Assembly (NCBI RefSeq): GCF_000472445.1
Contig: NZ_AXAJ01000017.1
Coordinates: forward strand, 1-64,000
Direction: 5' to 3'
DNA: 64,000 nt
Origin: Burkholderia sp. WSM2230
GTDB taxonomy: Bacteria; Pseudomonadota; Gammaproteobacteria; Burkholderiales; Burkholderiaceae
The notes beneath the pieces were generated by a model that saw nothing but the letters and a program-made list of their open reading frames with translations, did not search any database and was not told where the DNA came from. Shown one piece after another: positions 8,573 to 17,908 of this stretch. A program made the position numbers and the translations under genes. The stretch's first letter is position 1. Every line of letters begins with the position of its first letter.

Positions 8573-9001
8573 GTGTTCCAAGGGGCGTCGGCGCTGACGC
8601 TCGATGCGAAAGGGCGGATGTCGATTCCGTCGCGCTATCGGGATGCGCTGCAAACACAGGCAGAGGGCCGGGTGACGATTACCAAGCACCCGGACGGCTG
8701 CCTGTTGCTCTTTCCACGCCCGGAATGGGAAATCTTCCGCGACAAAGTCGACAAGCTTCCCATGAACGCGGCCTGGTGGAAGCGCATCTTTCTCGGTAAC
8801 GCAATGGACGTGGATATGGACGGCGCGGGCCGCGTGCTCGTGTCACCGGAATTGCGCGCGGCCGGCTCGCTGGAAAAAGAGGTGACCTTGCTCGGCATGG
8901 GCCGTCACTTCGAAATATGGGACGCACAGATTTACGCCGCGAAGGAACAGGCGGCGATCGCCGAGGGCATGCCCGAAGCGTTGAAGAATTTCACGTTCTG
9001 A
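8573..9001 (+). CDS. mraZ: Transcriptional regulator MraZ
   Basis: The 142-residue protein is the autoregulator of the dcw cluster, a DNA-binding protein built of two tandem SpoVT/AbrB-like domains. The first domain contains MFQGASALTLDAKGRMSIPS and the second NAMDVDMDGAGRVLVSPELR, the family's paired DxxGR signatures. The start is GTG, with AGGGAGAG about 6 nt upstream; no ATG fits the conserved N terminus. It is the first gene of the cluster, 15 nt before rsmH, and is preceded by the repeat array it probably binds. Confidence 0.96.
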   Translation: MFQGASALTLDAKGRMSIPSRYRDALQTQAEGRVTITKHPDGCLLLFPRPEWEIFRDKVDKLPMNAAWWKRIFLGNAMDVDMDGAGRVLVSPELRAAGSLEKEVTLLGMGRHFEIWDAQIYAAKEQAAIAEGMPEALKNFTF

Positions 9002-9016
9002 TCGCGGCATACATAT

Positions 9017-9970
9017 ATGGCATCTGCGATGAGAAATGAATTGCAGCATCGCACGGTGCTGCTGGAAGAAGCGGTAGAGGCGCTGGTTACGCGCGCGGAC
9101 GGCGTGTATGTGGACGGCACGTTCGGGCGCGGCGGTCATAGCCGCCGGGTGTTGGAGAAGCTGGGTGAAGCGGGGCGTCTGATCGCGTTCGACAAAGACC
9201 CGCTCGCCATCGCCACGGCGCAGCAGATCGCGGATCCGCGCTTCGCCATCGTGCATGAGAGTTTTGCTTCGCTGCGCACCGCGATTGCGGAGCGCGGCAT
9301 TGAACGCGTGTCGGGCGTTTTGCTGGATCTGGGCGTGTCGTCGCCGCAAGTCGACGATCCGGAGCGGGGTTTCAGTTTTCGCGCCGACGGCCCGCTCGAC
9401 ATGCGGATGGACCCGACGCGCGGCGAGTCCGCCGCCGACTGGCTGGCGCGGGCCACGGTGCAGGAACTGACGGAGGTGATACGAGATTATGGGGAAGAAC
9501 GGTTTGCTTTTCAGATTGCAAAGGCGCTTGTTGCTCGCCGGGCAGAGTCCGACCGTCTTGGGCCTCTCGTCAGCACGGGCGAGCTTGCCCAAATCGTGGC
9601 TAACGTCGTCAAAACCCGTGAGAAGGGCAAGGACCCGGCAACCCGCACCTTTCAGGCTATACGGATTCACATCAATCAAGAGCTTGCGGAGCTGCAAGTC
9701 GTTTTAGAAGCAGCGCTAGCGCTGCTGGAGCAAGGGGGGCGGCTGGTGGTCATCAGCTTTCATTCGCTCGAGGACCGGATCGTCAAGCGATTCATGCAGG
9801 CGCACGCAACTGCGCCCGCGGTAGATCGTCGCCTGCCGATTCGTGCCGTCGACCTGCCGAGTCCCCCGCTCAAAATCATCGGCCGCGTATTTGCGAGCGA
9901 CGCTGAAGTCGCCGCAAACCCACGCGCCCGTTCTGCCGTGATGCGCGTGGCGGAGCGGATCGCACCATGA
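9017..9970 (+). CDS. rsmH: 16S rRNA (cytosine1402-N4)-methyltransferase RsmH
   Basis: The 317-residue class I methyltransferase modifies C1402 in the decoding region of 16S rRNA using S-adenosylmethionine. The SAM-binding GTFGRGGHS segment is near residues 34-42, LLDLGVSSPQVD near 105, and the C-terminal VISFHSLEDRIVK is a family hallmark. Length matches E. coli RsmH (about 313). A second in-frame ATG at 9029 could also be used; neither has a strong ribosome site. The stop overlaps the ftsL start by ATGA, indicating translational coupling. Confidence 0.96.
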   Translation: MASAMRNELQHRTVLLEEAVEALVTRADGVYVDGTFGRGGHSRRVLEKLGEAGRLIAFDKDPLAIATAQQIADPRFAIVHESFASLRTAIAERGIERVSGVLLDLGVSSPQVDDPERGFSFRADGPLDMRMDPTRGESAADWLARATVQELTEVIRDYGEERFAFQIAKALVARRAESDRLGPLVSTGELAQIVANVVKTREKGKDPATRTFQAIRIHINQELAELQVVLEAALALLEQGGRLVVISFHSLEDRIVKRFMQAHATAPAVDRRLPIRAVDLPSPPLKIIGRVFASDAEVAANPRARSAVMRVAERIAP

Positions 9971-10329
9971 ATCGCCTCAATATTTTCCTGCTGATGATCG
10001 TGATGGGCTGTGCCTTGTCTGTTGTCAACGCCACCAATCAGCAGCGTCAGATCTTCATCCAGTTGCAGCGCGCGCAGTCGCAGGAGCGTCAGCTGCAGCA
10101 GGACTATTCGCAGCTTCAATATCAGCAGAGCGCGCTTTCCAAGACGTCGCGCATCGAGCAGATCGCGACCGCGTCGCTGAAAATGCAGGCGGTCAGCACC
10201 GGCCGCACGCAGTACCTGACGCTCGACCCCGGCGCCGCGAAGGCCGAAGACGCGCCGATCCCGACCTCGGCGGCGGCATCCGCTTCCGCAGCTGCGCCCG
10301 CGGCGAGCCGCAAGGGAGGCGTGCGATGA
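9967..10329 (+). CDS. ftsL: Cell division protein FtsL
   Basis: The 120-residue bitopic division protein has a short cytoplasmic N terminus and one membrane segment (about residues 5-22, IFLLMIVMGCALSVVNA). A Gln-rich coiled coil follows (about 25-60), typical of FtsL/DivIC proteins. It joins FtsB and FtsQ in the complex that activates FtsWI. The C-terminal 30 residues are Ala/Ser-rich and low in complexity. It overlaps rsmH and ftsI by four bases on each side. Confidence 0.9.
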   Translation: MNRLNIFLLMIVMGCALSVVNATNQQRQIFIQLQRAQSQERQLQQDYSQLQYQQSALSKTSRIEQIATASLKMQAVSTGRTQYLTLDPGAAKAEDAPIPTSAAASASAAAPAASRKGGVR

Positions 10330-12191
10330 AAAAATCGTCGGCCCGCAAGAGCGTCGCGTTCTCCGCCAATCCGATCCTGTCCGTGCGCCTGCCGATGTGG
10401 CGCTCGAAACTCGTCGTGTTCCTGCTCTTCATGGCGTTCGTCGCGCTGACCGCGCGCGCGTTCTGGATTCAGGGGCCCGGCAACGCGTTCTATCAGAAGC
10501 AGGGCGAAATCCGTTATCAGCGTCGCCTCGAATTGCCCGCCACACGCGGCAAGATTCTGGACCGCAATGGCCTCGTGCTGGCCACGAGTCTGCCCGTGCG
10601 CGCGATCTGGGCGATTCCCGAATCCGTGCCCGACGACCTCGGCGCCGACAAACTGAACGCGCTCGGCAAGCTGCTTGGCATGACCAACAAGGAACTGCGC
10701 ACGAAGCTCTCCGAAGACAAGACCTTCGTCTACGTGAAGCGCCAGGTGCCGGTGGACATTGCCGAAAAGGTGAAGGCTCTCGACATTCCCGGCATCTACG
10801 CGCGCGACGAATACAAGCGTTTCTATCCGGAAGGCGAGATCACCGCTCACCTGATCGGCTTCACCAATGTCGAGGACGAAGGCCAGGAAGGCGTCGAACT
10901 GGGCGATCAGAAGCTACTCGCGGGCATGTCCGGCAGCCGCCGCGTGATCAAGGACCGGATGGGCCACATCATCGAGGATGTGGACGAGCAGGTCGTGCCG
11001 CACAACGGCCAGGACGTGGACCTCTCGATCGACAGCAAGATCCAGTACATCGCGTATGCGAACCTGAAGTCAGCCGTCGAAAAGTTCAAGGCGAAGGCCG
11101 GCGCGGCGATGGTGATCGACGTGCGCACCGGCGAAGTGCTCGCGCTCGTCAATTACCCGACGTACAACCCCAACGACCGTTCCCACCTGACCGGCGACCA
11201 GCTGCGCAACCGCATCCTGACCGACACGTTCGAACCGGGCTCGATCATGAAGCCTTTCACGGTGTCGCTCGCGCTCGATCTGCACCGCGTCACGCCGACT
11301 ACACTGGTTGATACCGGCGGCGGCCGTTTCGTGCTTGACGGTGCGCCGATTACCGACGACAGCGCGTTCGGCGTGCTGACCGTGGGCGGCGTGATCCAGA
11401 AGTCGAGCAACATCGGCGCGACGAAGATCGCCATGCAGCTCAAGCCCGAAGAGATGTGGAACATGTACACGAGCATCGGTCTCGGCCAGGCGCCGAAGGT
11501 CGGTTTTCCTGGCGCGGCGGCGGGACGTCTGCGTCCGTGGAAGAGCTGGCGCCGCATCGAGCAGGCGACCATGTCGTACGGCTACGGCCTCTCGGTGTCG
11601 CTGTTCCAGCTGGGCCGCGCCTATACCGCCATCGCGCACGACGGCCAGATCATGCCGGTGTCGATTTTCCGCACGCCTGGCGACCAGCCGGCCAACGGCC
11701 CGCAAATCTTTTCGCCGACCACCGCGCGCGAGGTGCGAGCGATGCTCGAAACCGTCGTCTCGCCCGGCGGCACGTCGCCGGATGCGGCGGTGCCTGGCTA
11801 TCGCGTCGGCGGCAAGAGCGGCACCGCGTACAAGCACGGTCCGCACGGCTACGACCACTCGAAATACCGCGCGTCGTTCGTCGGCATGGCGCCGATGCCG
11901 AATCCGCGCATTGTCGTGGCCGTGTCCGTCGACGAACCGACGGCGGGCAGCCACTTCGGTGGTCAGGTGTCGGGGCCGGTGTTCTCCGGCATCGTCGGCG
12001 ATACGCTGCGCTCGCTGAATGTGCCGCCGCAGATGCCGGTCAAGCAGATGGTGGTGTCGGACGATTCAGCCTCCGCCGCGCCTTCGGCAACGCCCGCTCC
12101 GTCCGCGGCGAAGAAGATTTCGACCAACGCGAGCGCGAAGAAGATGACGATTTCCGCGAACGCGAAAAGCCATCCGGGAGTCGTTCGATGA
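10326..12191 (+). CDS. ftsI: Peptidoglycan transpeptidase FtsI (PBP3)
   Basis: The 621-residue class B penicillin-binding protein cross-links septal peptidoglycan on the periplasmic side. A single N-terminal membrane anchor (about residues 33-50) is followed by the dimerisation domain. The transpeptidase domain carries all three active-site motifs: SIMK (Ser306-Lys309), SSN (360-362) and KSGT (497-500). The C-terminal about 40 residues are Ser/Ala/Lys-rich (SASAAPSATPAPSAAKK), a low-complexity tail beyond the catalytic domain. It works with the glycosyltransferase FtsW encoded downstream. It overlaps ftsL and murE by ATGA. Confidence 0.96.
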   Translation: MKKSSARKSVAFSANPILSVRLPMWRSKLVVFLLFMAFVALTARAFWIQGPGNAFYQKQGEIRYQRRLELPATRGKILDRNGLVLATSLPVRAIWAIPESVPDDLGADKLNALGKLLGMTNKELRTKLSEDKTFVYVKRQVPVDIAEKVKALDIPGIYARDEYKRFYPEGEITAHLIGFTNVEDEGQEGVELGDQKLLAGMSGSRRVIKDRMGHIIEDVDEQVVPHNGQDVDLSIDSKIQYIAYANLKSAVEKFKAKAGAAMVIDVRTGEVLALVNYPTYNPNDRSHLTGDQLRNRILTDTFEPGSIMKPFTVSLALDLHRVTPTTLVDTGGGRFVLDGAPITDDSAFGVLTVGGVIQKSSNIGATKIAMQLKPEEMWNMYTSIGLGQAPKVGFPGAAAGRLRPWKSWRRIEQATMSYGYGLSVSLFQLGRAYTAIAHDGQIMPVSIFRTPGDQPANGPQIFSPTTAREVRAMLETVVSPGGTSPDAAVPGYRVGGKSGTAYKHGPHGYDHSKYRASFVGMAPMPNPRIVVAVSVDEPTAGSHFGGQVSGPVFSGIVGDTLRSLNVPPQMPVKQMVVSDDSASAAPSATPAPSAAKKISTNASAKKMTISANAKSHPGVVR

Positions 12192-13747
12192 GCGCGCTCC
12201 GTCAAAACCACCCGGCGCGCCAGCAGATCGCCGACGCCTTGAACTGGCTGCACGCGCGCGTGCAACCCGGCGCGCATCTGCACGCCGATACGCGCTCGCT
12301 CGTAGCCGGCGACGCGTTTTTCGCCTATGCCGTGGAGGGCGCGGACAACCGCCCGTTCATTAACGGCGCGCTCGAGCGCGGCGCTGCGGCGGTGCTGGTG
12401 CAGCCGGAAGGATTCACCGGCGCGCTCGACGCATCCACGATGCTCGCGGTGCCCGCATTGAACGAGCTTGCCGGTTCGATCGCCAGCGCCTGGTACGGCG
12501 ATCCGAGCGACCACATGCTGACGGTCGGCGTGACCGGAACCAACGGCAAGACTTCGTGCAGCCAGTGGATTTCGGCGGCGCTCACGGCGCTCGGCACGCG
12601 CTGCGCAATCATCGGCACGCTCGGCACGGGTTTGCCGGGGCAACTCGTGCATACCGGCTTCACGACGCCCGACGCGCCGCAATTGCAGCGCAGTCTCGCG
12701 CAGCTGCGCGGCGCCGGCGCGAACGCGGTCGCGATGGAAGTGTCGTCGCATGCGCTGCATCAGGGGCGCGTGAACGGCACGGCGTTCGACATCGCCGTGT
12801 TCACGAATCTCACGCAAGACCATCTGGATTATCACCACACGTTCGAAGCGTACGAAGCGGCCAAGGCGCGGCTCTTTGCATGGCCGGAACTGCGCGCCGC
12901 CGTGATCAACCGCGACGATGCAGCCGGCCGCCGTTTGCTCGCGAGCACGCAAGGCCACGCGCGCACGATCGCGTACGGTCTCGACTTTGCATCGCAAGGC
13001 GCGCAAGTGGATGCGCCGCAAGCCGATGCGTTGCTGCTCGCATCGAATGTGCGGGCCACCGCGACCGGCACGGCGTTCCATCTGAGCACGTCCGATTGGG
13101 GCGACGCCGACGTCGAAGTGCAAACGCTCGGCGCGTTCAACGTGAGCAATCTGCTCGGCGTGCTCGGCGCGCTGCTTGCCGCCGACGTGCCGTTCGACGC
13201 CGCGCTCGCCGAACTGGCGAAGCTGGAATCGGTGAATGGCCGCATGCAGCGCCTCGGCGGCCGCTTGCAGAACGACGAGCCGCTCGTCGTGATCGACTAC
13301 GCACACACGCCGGACGCGCTCGAAAAAACACTCGAAGCGCTGCGGCCGATGGCGGCTGCGCGCGGCGGCGAACTGATCTGCATGTTCGGCTGCGGCGGCG
13401 ACCGCGACGCGACCAAGCGTCCGCTCATGGGCGCGATCGCCGAGAAACTGGCGGACGGCGTCGTCGTCACGAGCGACAACCCGCGCAGCGAAGATCCGCA
13501 ATCGATCATCGAGCAGATCGCCGCGGGAATGAAGGACGCGTCCAAGGCGCGCCGTATCGAAGATCGCGCGAGCGCGATTCTGCAAGCGATCCGCAGCGCC
13601 GCGCGCGAAGACGTCATCGTGCTGGCCGGCAAGGGGCACGAAGCAACACAGGAAATCATGGGCAAAAAGCGCGCTTTCTCCGATCAGGACCACGCCCGTC
13701 TCGCGCTCGCCGCGCGGGCTACGCAGGCACGCGGAGGTGGCGAATGA
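12188..13747 (+). CDS. murE: UDP-MurNAc-L-Ala-D-Glu:meso-DAP ligase MurE
   Basis: The 519-residue Mur ligase adds meso-diaminopimelate to UDP-MurNAc-dipeptide in the cytoplasm using ATP. The P-loop TGTNGKTS lies near residue 118-125. The DNPR motif (SDNPRSEDP, near residue 430) is the meso-DAP specificity signature, in line with a Gram-negative wall. The open frame extends far upstream inside ftsI. I place the start at the ATG overlapping the ftsI stop (ATGA) because MSALRQNHPARQQIADALNW begins the recognisable N-terminal domain. Confidence 0.96.
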   Translation: MSALRQNHPARQQIADALNWLHARVQPGAHLHADTRSLVAGDAFFAYAVEGADNRPFINGALERGAAAVLVQPEGFTGALDASTMLAVPALNELAGSIASAWYGDPSDHMLTVGVTGTNGKTSCSQWISAALTALGTRCAIIGTLGTGLPGQLVHTGFTTPDAPQLQRSLAQLRGAGANAVAMEVSSHALHQGRVNGTAFDIAVFTNLTQDHLDYHHTFEAYEAAKARLFAWPELRAAVINRDDAAGRRLLASTQGHARTIAYGLDFASQGAQVDAPQADALLLASNVRATATGTAFHLSTSDWGDADVEVQTLGAFNVSNLLGVLGALLAADVPFDAALAELAKLESVNGRMQRLGGRLQNDEPLVVIDYAHTPDALEKTLEALRPMAAARGGELICMFGCGGDRDATKRPLMGAIAEKLADGVVVTSDNPRSEDPQSIIEQIAAGMKDASKARRIEDRASAILQAIRSAAREDVIVLAGKGHEATQEIMGKKRAFSDQDHARLALAARATQARGGGE

Positions 13748-15180
13748 GCGGACAAGGCAATGTGATGTTCACGCTGCGTGAAGCCGCCGCGCTGATTCCG
13801 GGCGCCACGGTCAGCGGCGACGACAGTGTCGCGTTCGAGCGCGTGTCGACCGACAGCCGCAGCGCCGGTTCGGGCGATCTGTTCGTCGCGATCAAGGGCG
13901 ATCGTTTCGACGCACACGACTTCCTTCCGGAAGTCGCCGCGCGCAATGTGAGCGCCGCGCTCGTCGCGCGCGTGCCCGACGGCTGGAACGTGTCCACCGT
14001 GCCCGTCGTGCGAGTTGCCGACACGCGCGTCGGCTTGGGCGCACTCGCGCGCGGCTGGCGTCGCAAGTTCAGCATGCCGCTCGTCGCGGTAACCGGCAGC
14101 AACGGCAAGACGACCGTGAAGGAGATGATCGCGTCGATCTTCGCCGCAGCCGTTGGTGCCGACGAGCGGCTCGCGACCGCCGGCAACTTCAACAACGACA
14201 TCGGCTTGCCGCTCACGCTGTTTCGCCTTAATGCCGCGCATCGGCTGGCAGTGGTGGAACTCGGCATGAATCATCCGGGCGAAACGTCGCTGCTCGCGAA
14301 AATCGCCGAGCCCACGGTCGCGGTGGTGAACAACGCGCAGCGCGAGCACCAGGAATTCATGGCGACCGTCGAAGCCGTCGCGCTCGAGCATGCCAGCGTG
14401 ATTCACGCGCTCAAGCCCGAAGGCGTTGCTGTATTCCCAGCGAACGACGCCTACGCAAGCATCTGGCGCGTGGCGGCAACGGGCAACCGCATCGTCGACT
14501 TCGCGCTCAACACGGCGGAACGCACGACCGAAGCGGCCGTCACCGGCACGTTCGACGGCAAGCGGCTCAGCATCGAAACGCCGGAAGGAGCGTTGCAGGT
14601 CACGCTGCAAGTGCTCGGCGAGCACAACGCACACAACGCGCTGGCGGCAACGGCGGCGGCACTTGCCTCCGACGTTTCGCTCGACGCAATCAAGTGCGGC
14701 CTCGAATCGTTCGGCGCAGTCAAAGGCCGCTTGCAGGTCAAGCACGCCGCGCTCGGCACGCTCGCGGGCGCCACCGTGATCGACGATACCTACAACGCGA
14801 ATCCCGATTCAATGCGTGCCGCCATCGACGTGCTCGCGTCGCACGCTTCACCGCGTGTGCTGGTGATGGGCGACATGGGCGAAGTAGGCGACAACGGTCC
14901 CGAGTTTCACCGCGAAATCGGCGCTTACGCCAAAGAACGCGGCATCGACGCGCTGTACGCGATGGGCGACGCCTCGCGCGACGCCTGCGCGGCGTATGGC
15001 GCAAGCGCACACCACGTCGCCGACGTCGGCACGCTGGTCGCGCAATTGCAGCAGGCCGGTTTCGGCGCGGCTGCAACGCTTCTCGTGAAAGGCTCGCGCT
15101 TCATGCAAATGGAGCGCGTGGTGGACGCCGTTACGAGTCCACAACCCAACGCAGCGGGCAGCGCGCCCGCCGCACACTGA
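13744..15180 (+). CDS. murF: UDP-MurNAc-tripeptide:D-Ala-D-Ala ligase MurF
   Basis: The 478-residue Mur ligase attaches D-Ala-D-Ala to complete the UDP-MurNAc-pentapeptide. It has the N-terminal uracil-binding domain (FTLREAAALIPGA), a P-loop TGSNGKTTVKEM near residues 117-128, the central motif LGMNHPGE and the C-terminal VIDDTYNANPDSM motif. The frame is open a long way upstream within murE, but the ATG overlapping the murE stop matches the family start. Its D-Ala-D-Ala substrate is made by ddlB in the same cluster. Confidence 0.96.
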   Translation: MSGQGNVMFTLREAAALIPGATVSGDDSVAFERVSTDSRSAGSGDLFVAIKGDRFDAHDFLPEVAARNVSAALVARVPDGWNVSTVPVVRVADTRVGLGALARGWRRKFSMPLVAVTGSNGKTTVKEMIASIFAAAVGADERLATAGNFNNDIGLPLTLFRLNAAHRLAVVELGMNHPGETSLLAKIAEPTVAVVNNAQREHQEFMATVEAVALEHASVIHALKPEGVAVFPANDAYASIWRVAATGNRIVDFALNTAERTTEAAVTGTFDGKRLSIETPEGALQVTLQVLGEHNAHNALAATAAALASDVSLDAIKCGLESFGAVKGRLQVKHAALGTLAGATVIDDTYNANPDSMRAAIDVLASHASPRVLVMGDMGEVGDNGPEFHREIGAYAKERGIDALYAMGDASRDACAAYGASAHHVADVGTLVAQLQQAGFGAAATLLVKGSRFMQMERVVDAVTSPQPNAAGSAPAAH

Positions 15181-15197
15181 AATAGAAGGACCGAAGC

Positions 15198-16367
15198 ATG
15201 CTACTGGCGCTGGCGCAATGGCTGCAGAATGACGCAAGCTTCTTGCGCGTGTTCAGTTATCTGACTTTTCGCGCGGTGATGGCCACCATCACCGCGTTGC
15301 TGATCGGGCTCGTCTGCGGCCCGTCGGTGATTCGCAAGCTGACCGCGATGAAGGTCGGTCAGGCTGTCCGTAAAGACGGTCCGCAAACGCACCTCGTGAA
15401 ATCCGGCACGCCGACCATGGGCGGCGTGCTGATTCTGCTCGGCATCGCCGTGGCCACGCTGTTGTGGGCCGATCTCACCAATCGCTTTATCTGGATCGTG
15501 ATTCTCGTCACCTTCGGCTATGGGGTGATCGGCTGGGTCGACGATTACCGCAAGGTGGTCTACAAGGATCCGCGCGGCATGTCGTCGCGCGAAAAGTATT
15601 TCTGGCAGTCGGTGATCGGCCTGTTCGCCGCGGTGTATCTCGCCTTTAGCGTGTCGGAAGCCAGCAATGTGCGCGTGTTCGACCTGTTCATGGCGTGGGT
15701 GCGCAGCGGTTTGTCGATGGGCTTGCCCGCGCGCGCCGACCTGATGCTGCCGTTCGTGAAGTCGATCAGCTATCCGCTCGGCGTGTGGGGCTTCATCGTG
15801 CTGACGTATCTGGTGATCGTGGGCGCGAGCAACGCGGTGAATCTCACCGATGGACTCGACGGCCTCGTCATCATGCCGGTCGTGCTGGTGGGCGCGTCGC
15901 TCGGCGTGTTCGCTTACGTGATGGGCAGCTCGGTCTACTCGAAGTATCTGCTGTTTCCGCATATTCCCGGCGCGGGCGAGCTGCTGATTTTCTGCTCCGC
16001 GATGGGCGGCGCGGGGCTCGCGTTCCTCTGGTTCAACACGCACCCGGCGCAGATGTTCATGGGCGACGTCGGCGCATTGGCGCTTGGCGGCGCACTCGGC
16101 ACGGTCGCGGTGATCGTGCGTCAGGAAATCGTGCTGTTCATCATGGGCGGCATTTTCGTCGCCGAAACGCTTTCCGTGATGTTGCAGGTCACGTGGTTCA
16201 AGTTCACCAAGCGCCGTTTCGGCGAAGGCCGGCGTCTCTTCAAGATGGCGCCGCTGCATCACCATTTCGAATTGTCAGGCTGGAAGGAAACGCAGGTGGT
16301 CGTGCGCTTCTGGATCATCACCTTGATGTTGTGTCTGTTCGGATTGTCCACGCTCAAACTGCGTTGA
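15198..16367 (+). CDS. mraY: Phospho-MurNAc-pentapeptide transferase MraY
   Basis: The 389-residue polytopic membrane enzyme transfers phospho-MurNAc-pentapeptide to undecaprenyl phosphate, giving lipid I. It shows about ten hydrophobic segments and the family signatures: WVDDYRKV (catalytic Asp pair), NAVNLTDGLDGL and PLHHHFELSGW. A ribosome site AGAAGGA lies 9 nt before the ATG. The length equals the long Burkholderia form (E. coli 360); extra residues lie in the loop around 155-190. Confidence 0.96.
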   Translation: MLLALAQWLQNDASFLRVFSYLTFRAVMATITALLIGLVCGPSVIRKLTAMKVGQAVRKDGPQTHLVKSGTPTMGGVLILLGIAVATLLWADLTNRFIWIVILVTFGYGVIGWVDDYRKVVYKDPRGMSSREKYFWQSVIGLFAAVYLAFSVSEASNVRVFDLFMAWVRSGLSMGLPARADLMLPFVKSISYPLGVWGFIVLTYLVIVGASNAVNLTDGLDGLVIMPVVLVGASLGVFAYVMGSSVYSKYLLFPHIPGAGELLIFCSAMGGAGLAFLWFNTHPAQMFMGDVGALALGGALGTVAVIVRQEIVLFIMGGIFVAETLSVMLQVTWFKFTKRRFGEGRRLFKMAPLHHHFELSGWKETQVVVRFWIITLMLCLFGLSTLKLR

Positions 16368-16393
16368 GCAGCAGGTATTAAAGGAAGCAGACG

Positions 16394-17908
16394 ATGTTCG
16401 GCGAGAAGTTTCGGGATCGGCAAAAGCCGATGGTGCTCGTGCTGGGACTGGGTGAATCCGGTCTCGCGATGGCGCGCTGGTGCGCGCGGCACGGCTGTCG
16501 GCTGCGTGTTGCCGACACCCGCGAAGTGCCGCCGAACCTGTCCGCGCTCGAAGCGCACGGCGTCGACGCTGCGTTTGTCGGCGGCCCGTTTTCGCCGGTG
16601 CTGCTCGAAGGCGTGGAACTCGTCGCCATCAGCCCGGGCTTGTCGCCGCTCGCCGCCGACCTGTTGCCGCTGATCACAGCCGCGCGCGAGAAGGGCATTC
16701 CCGTGTGGGGCGAACTCGAACTCTTTTCGCAAGCGCTCAAGACGCTCGGCGAAAGCGGCTACGCGCCGAAAGTCATCGCGATCACCGGCACGAACGGCAA
16801 GACCACGACCACTAGCCTGACCGGCCTACTGTGCGAACGTGCGGGCAAGAAGGTCGCGGTGGCGGGCAACATCAGCCCGGCGCTGCTCGACAAACTGAGC
16901 GAAGCCATCGACAACACCGCGCTGCCCGACGTGTGGGTGCTCGAACTGTCGAGCTTCCAGCTCGAAACCTCGCATACCTTTGAGCCGGACGCGGCAGCGA
17001 TTCTCAACATCACGCAGGACCACCTCGACTGGCACGGCGGTCTCGACGCCTACGCCGCCGCCAAGGGCCGCATTTTCGGTACACAGACCGTGCGCGTGCT
17101 GAACCGCGACGACGCGCGCGTCATGGCGCTCGCGCCTTCCGAGTCGAGCGACGCCGAGATGGTGACGTTCGGCGTAACCGAGCCGAAGAACGACGGCGAC
17201 TACGGCCTGCTGCGCGACAACGGCATGATCTGGCTGGTTGAGGCGCACGATCTCGACGCCAGCGACGAACCCGCGCCGAAGCGGCGTCGCAAGAATGAAG
17301 CGGTCAGGCCGCCGAACATTGCGCTCAAGCGTTTGATGCCCGCAGACGCATTGCGCATTCGCGGTTTGCACAACGCCGCCAACGCGCTCGCCGCGTATGC
17401 GCTCGCGCGCGCCGTCGGCCTGCCGGGCGCGCGGCTGTTGCACGGCTTGCGCGAATATCGCGGCGAGCCGCATCGCGTGGAATTGATCGCGTCGATCGAC
17501 GGCATCGACTATGTCGACGACAGCAAGGGAACCAATGTCGGCGCCACAGTCGCCGCGCTCGATGGTCTCGCGCAACGCGTCGTGCTGATTGCGGGCGGCG
17601 ACGGCAAAGGTCAGGATTTCGAACCGCTTGCCGCGCCCGTCATGCGCTGGTGCCGCGCCGTGATGCTGATCGGCCGCGACGCGCCGCAGATTCGCGCCGC
17701 GCTCGAAGACACCGGCATCGCCATAACGGATCACACGACGCTCGAAGACGCGACGCGTGCGGCCGCCGCACTCGCGCAACCGGGCGACGCCGTGCTGCTC
17801 TCGCCGGCTTGCGCGAGCTTCGACATGTTCAAGGGCTACGCGCATCGCGCAGCGGTATTCCGCGGCGTGGTGGAAGAAATCGCGGCCGAACGGGGGACGA
17901 TGATATGA
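16394..17908 (+). CDS. murD: UDP-MurNAc-L-Ala:D-Glu ligase MurD
   Basis: The 504-residue Mur ligase adds D-glutamate to UDP-MurNAc-L-Ala. The P-loop TGTNGKTTTT lies near residue 133, followed by VLELSSFQLE and ITQDHLDWHGG. The C-terminal domain has VDDSKGTNVGAT and LLSPACASFDMF. It is about 65 residues longer than E. coli MurD (438). The extra sequence includes a hydrophilic insertion with KRRRK around residues 285-310 in the central domain. Its stop overlaps ftsW (ATGA), and it lies 26 nt after mraY. Confidence 0.95.
   Translation: MFGEKFRDRQKPMVLVLGLGESGLAMARWCARHGCRLRVADTREVPPNLSALEAHGVDAAFVGGPFSPVLLEGVELVAISPGLSPLAADLLPLITAAREKGIPVWGELELFSQALKTLGESGYAPKVIAITGTNGKTTTTSLTGLLCERAGKKVAVAGNISPALLDKLSEAIDNTALPDVWVLELSSFQLETSHTFEPDAAAILNITQDHLDWHGGLDAYAAAKGRIFGTQTVRVLNRDDARVMALAPSESSDAEMVTFGVTEPKNDGDYGLLRDNGMIWLVEAHDLDASDEPAPKRRRKNEAVRPPNIALKRLMPADALRIRGLHNAANALAAYALARAVGLPGARLLHGLREYRGEPHRVELIASIDGIDYVDDSKGTNVGATVAALDGLAQRVVLIAGGDGKGQDFEPLAAPVMRWCRAVMLIGRDAPQIRAALEDTGIAITDHTTLEDATRAAAALAQPGDAVLLSPACASFDMFKGYAHRAAVFRGVVEEIAAERGTMI

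Noticed and set aside
11456..12187. Upstream extension of the murE frame
   Set aside because: The extension lies inside ftsI and is Arg-rich shadow sequence. The ATGA overlap start matches the MurE family.
11963..13693. Minus-strand open frame of 576 codons opposite ftsI-murE
   Set aside because: Antisense to conserved dcw genes, no recognisable domain, Arg/His-rich.
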